This document shows, piece after piece, positions 7,701 to 8,093 of a DNA stretch of 8,093 nucleotides. Where the stretch lies: positions 1-8,093 of the forward strand of contig JAITEA010000205.1 of the NCBI GenBank assembly GCA_031282285.1, given 5' to 3'. The translations under genes and the position numbers were made by a program. Within the stretch, counting starts at the first letter, position 1. Every line of letters begins with the position of its first letter. This DNA is from Helicobacteraceae bacterium. GTDB lineage: Bacteria > Campylobacterota > Campylobacteria > Campylobacterales > SZUA-545. The notes beneath the pieces were generated by a model, which saw nothing but the letters and a program-made list of their open reading frames with translations, was not told the origin of the DNA and did no database searches.

Positions 7701-8093
7701 TTCAACCCACCCTCAATCCCCACTTGTCAGGGGGGAAGAGAAGCGCGATCTCGCTCCCTCCCCTGATACGGGGAGGGCTGGGGAGGGGTTAGCATCCAAA
7801 CGGGTATTCCTGCCATACGATAAAACGCTCGTATCTCGCGCCAAGGAGAATCGCAAAAATCCACCGCCCGCCGAGACTCTGATCTGGAATAAGGTATTAC
7901 GACATCGGCAGTTTCAGGCGTACAAATTCCTGCGCCAAAAACCCATCGGATGGTACATTGTCGATTTCTATTCCGCTAGACTTCGTCTTGTCATTGAGAT
8001 CGACGGCGACATCCACGCCAGTCAGGTCAAGTACGACGAAACGCGGAATGATTACCTGCGCAGTCTGGGATTGAATGTCATACGCTATACCAA
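4714..8093 (+). CDS. dual venus-flytrap hybrid histidine kinase fused in frame to a DUF559 domain (3' end beyond window)
   Basis: A BvgS/EvgS-like membrane sensor, open for 1126 codons and continuing past the window. Residues 1-35 look like a signal peptide. Two periplasmic SBP_bac_3 domains follow (about 67-285 and 314-540); the first starts with a DIPGIT-EEI-AIE pattern and contains DFSGDF. One membrane helix spans about 550-572, followed by a short probable coiled coil with no PAS domain. HisKA has H615 in SHDMRTPLNAIIG. HATPase_c shows an N box with N732, G1 DTGVGI (763-768) and G2 GLGLPIA (795-801). The receiver (about 872-990) has D876/D877, phosphoacceptor D921, T953 and K975. No HPt domain is seen, so phosphate would pass to a separate partner. 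The frame then crosses a repeat-derived linker (about 993-1030) and enters DUF559 from L1033. Ligands of the two sensor domains are unknown, probably amino acids or similar small solutes. Kinase identity is certain; whether the fusion functions is not. Confidence 0.95.
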   Translation, partial: MMKASERKNNRPPSAARRLLTAFLLTAGCLFASPEAKSGVFPANYRDIPGITQEEIQAIEKILAKRKTFTYGVMEGSECFYRDDGSLDGYAASLLQSISELFGISIELKTYEWNELRHGIRDRSIDFSGDFDPDNISAPGLVVSHPVRERSIKFVSRANDTPFSEAVLHGSLRVAFLSDSTAGKLAIPHLQKQYGDKLILIPLEDRTKVADMLREKKLDMFVADDAWTGIFLGQTDLLIDTFRPLQYKYVAVLTGNPELAPFIPVFNRMFTQRSRQYFYDLHRQGRIRFLRNAFIHSLNAAERAYYDERIRSGIPVPIGASPTNYPVEFYNENEKRWDGIAFDILAEIGEITGLSFRPVEFAKDDWPLLLKMLRNGDPNAPMLLDVGYNETRARDFLFADAPYMLDHYALISSSSLKNLRHDEVLYHRVGLLQDSMFAEVFQQWFPSHANTIYFSGQYEEFEALEQGKIDMLMLSQQHFSYIANFLKRTNFKINMVFEEPLRTGFGFGKEQKELRGIISKAQFLIDTQSIVRRWEYSIFDYQSEDAQMRAILLTSSSVFMSLVILLLALLLLQRRREGNRLRALVAERTQALDEQVQATRAASEAKSHFLANMSHDMRTPLNAIIGLSKLALTSDEGAIDRKSVRGIHNAGLTLLSLVNDLLDISKIEAGRYELAPVIYETPSLIGDTVAMNVVRLAGKPIAFQLKLDETLPARLRGDDLRVRQIFNNLLSNAFKYTERGEVEWTLSWRQEGDFVWLISSVRDTGVGIRPESLKKIFSDYNQIDADAIRKSESTGLGLPIACNLAKLMDGELTVASEYGKGSVFSVRLRQGFVDAEAIGPELARQLRQFQYFAAEKPDDARVAHRDLSHAAALVIDDVESNLEVAAGMLRRYRMRVDCVTSGKQAIDKIRLGERYDLIFMDHMMPVMDGIEALRGIRAVGTEYARSVPVIALTANAIAGNEQRFLENGFQAFLPKPLDMWQLDAVLQRFIPSAESASTHPQSPLVRGEEKRDLAPSPDTGRAGEGLASKRVFLPYDKTLVSRAKENRKNPPPAETLIWNKVLRHRQFQAYKFLRQKPIGWYIVDFYSARLRLVIEIDGDIHASQVKYDETRNDYLRSLGLNVIRYT
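7704..7790. repeat. GC-rich inverted repeat inside the kinase-DUF559 linker
   Basis: Two imperfect inverted arms of about 37 bases (7704-7740 and 7754-7790) flank a 13-base loop. Both arms share an AACCC..CCC start when read inward and a TCAGGGG core. The right arm contains a perfect eight-base hairpin of its own, CCCTCCCC (7756-7763) and GGGGAGGG (7770-7777), with a six-base loop. The element resembles the C-rich REP/MITE-like palindromes scattered in many bacterial genomes, whose in-frame translations give Pro/Ser/Gly/Glu-rich text, as here (SPLVRGEEKRDLAPSPDTGR). It starts a few codons after the receiver domain ends and stops about 20 bases before the DUF559 homology. Confidence 0.75.
7770..7788 (+). 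other. potential G-quadruplex motif
   Basis: GGGGAGGGCTGGGGAGGGG has four runs of three or more G with loops of one to two bases, which meets the canonical G-quadruplex pattern on the coding strand and in the mRNA. Its first half also pairs with 7756-7763 in a hairpin, so the two structures compete. Confidence 0.5.
7810..8093 (+). other. DUF559 (Vsr/PD-(D/E)XK-like) nuclease domain region of the fusion
   Basis: In kinase numbering this runs from LPYDKTLVSRAKENRKN (1033-1049). PAETLIWNKVLR (1052-1063) is the conserved acidic PAE-x-LW motif with E1054. FLRQKPIGWYIVDFYSARL (1072-1090) contains D1084, and LVIEIDGDIH (1092-1101) contains E1095, D1097 and H1101. All residues expected for the putative metal-dependent nuclease site are present. 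DUF559 is usually a small stand-alone protein of about 115-130 residues beginning with a Met just before LPY; here TTC precedes CTG and no ATG, GTG or TTG lies nearby in frame. About 94 residues are visible, ending at NVIRYT, so roughly 20-30 are missing. The family is related to very-short-patch-repair and restriction-type endonucleases; its biological role is poorly defined. Confidence 0.88.

Noticed and set aside
7704..7790. CRISPR repeat or intrinsic terminator
   Set aside because: There is only one inverted pair, with no regularly spaced direct repeats. It lies inside an open frame with no T run after the stem, so neither a CRISPR array nor a terminator is supported.
1..8093. tRNA, rRNA, prophage or defence operon
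   Set aside because: No tRNA or rRNA sequence was recognised. Apart from the DUF559 domain there are no integrases, phage structural genes or known defence genes in the window.

Overview
The window looks like a chromosomal segment of a GC-rich member of the Campylobacterota (Epsilonproteobacteria). The main reasons are a FliI that closely resembles, from memory, the Helicobacter/Campylobacter proteins, a TruD of the same flavour, and a folE-fliI gene pair that I recall as adjacent in Campylobacter jejuni. This is inferred from remembered protein sequence, not from a search. The GC content is clearly higher than in typical Helicobacter or Campylobacter.

Layout: positions 1-4519 hold five minus-strand genes, in transcription order folE (GTP cyclohydrolase I), fliI (flagellar export ATPase), a DJ-1/YajL-family gene, a class I glutamine amidotransferase, and truD (tRNA pseudouridine synthase, running off the left edge). 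folE, fliI and the DJ-1 gene overlap by a few bases and look like one translationally coupled operon. The amidotransferase and truD follow after gaps of 187 and 139 bases. A 194-base divergent region (4520-4713) with a good TATAAT box separates this cluster from one very long plus-strand gene.

That gene is open from 4714 to the right edge (1126 codons and still open). It encodes a BvgS/EvgS-like hybrid sensor kinase: signal peptide, two periplasmic venus-flytrap (SBP_bac_3) domains, one membrane segment, HisKA, HATPase_c and a receiver domain. The reading frame does not stop after the receiver. It passes without a break through a GC-rich inverted repeat (about 7704-7790) and into a DUF559 (Vsr/PD-(D/E)XK-like) nuclease domain that is cut by the window edge. 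A two-component sensor carrying a C-terminal DUF559 domain joined through a palindromic repeat is the most unusual thing here. The simplest inference is that a repeat-plus-DUF559 unit inserted at the end of the kinase gene and replaced its native terminus. Whether the fusion works as a signal-controlled nuclease or is an accident of insertion cannot be decided from the sequence.

The other genes are housekeeping (tRNA modification, folate/pterin synthesis, flagellar export) or general stress and metabolism enzymes. Secondary points of interest are an apparent CTG start codon for fliI that overlaps the folE stop, a G8 tract directly behind the DJ-1 stop codon, and repeated copies of the octamer GCGATCGC.
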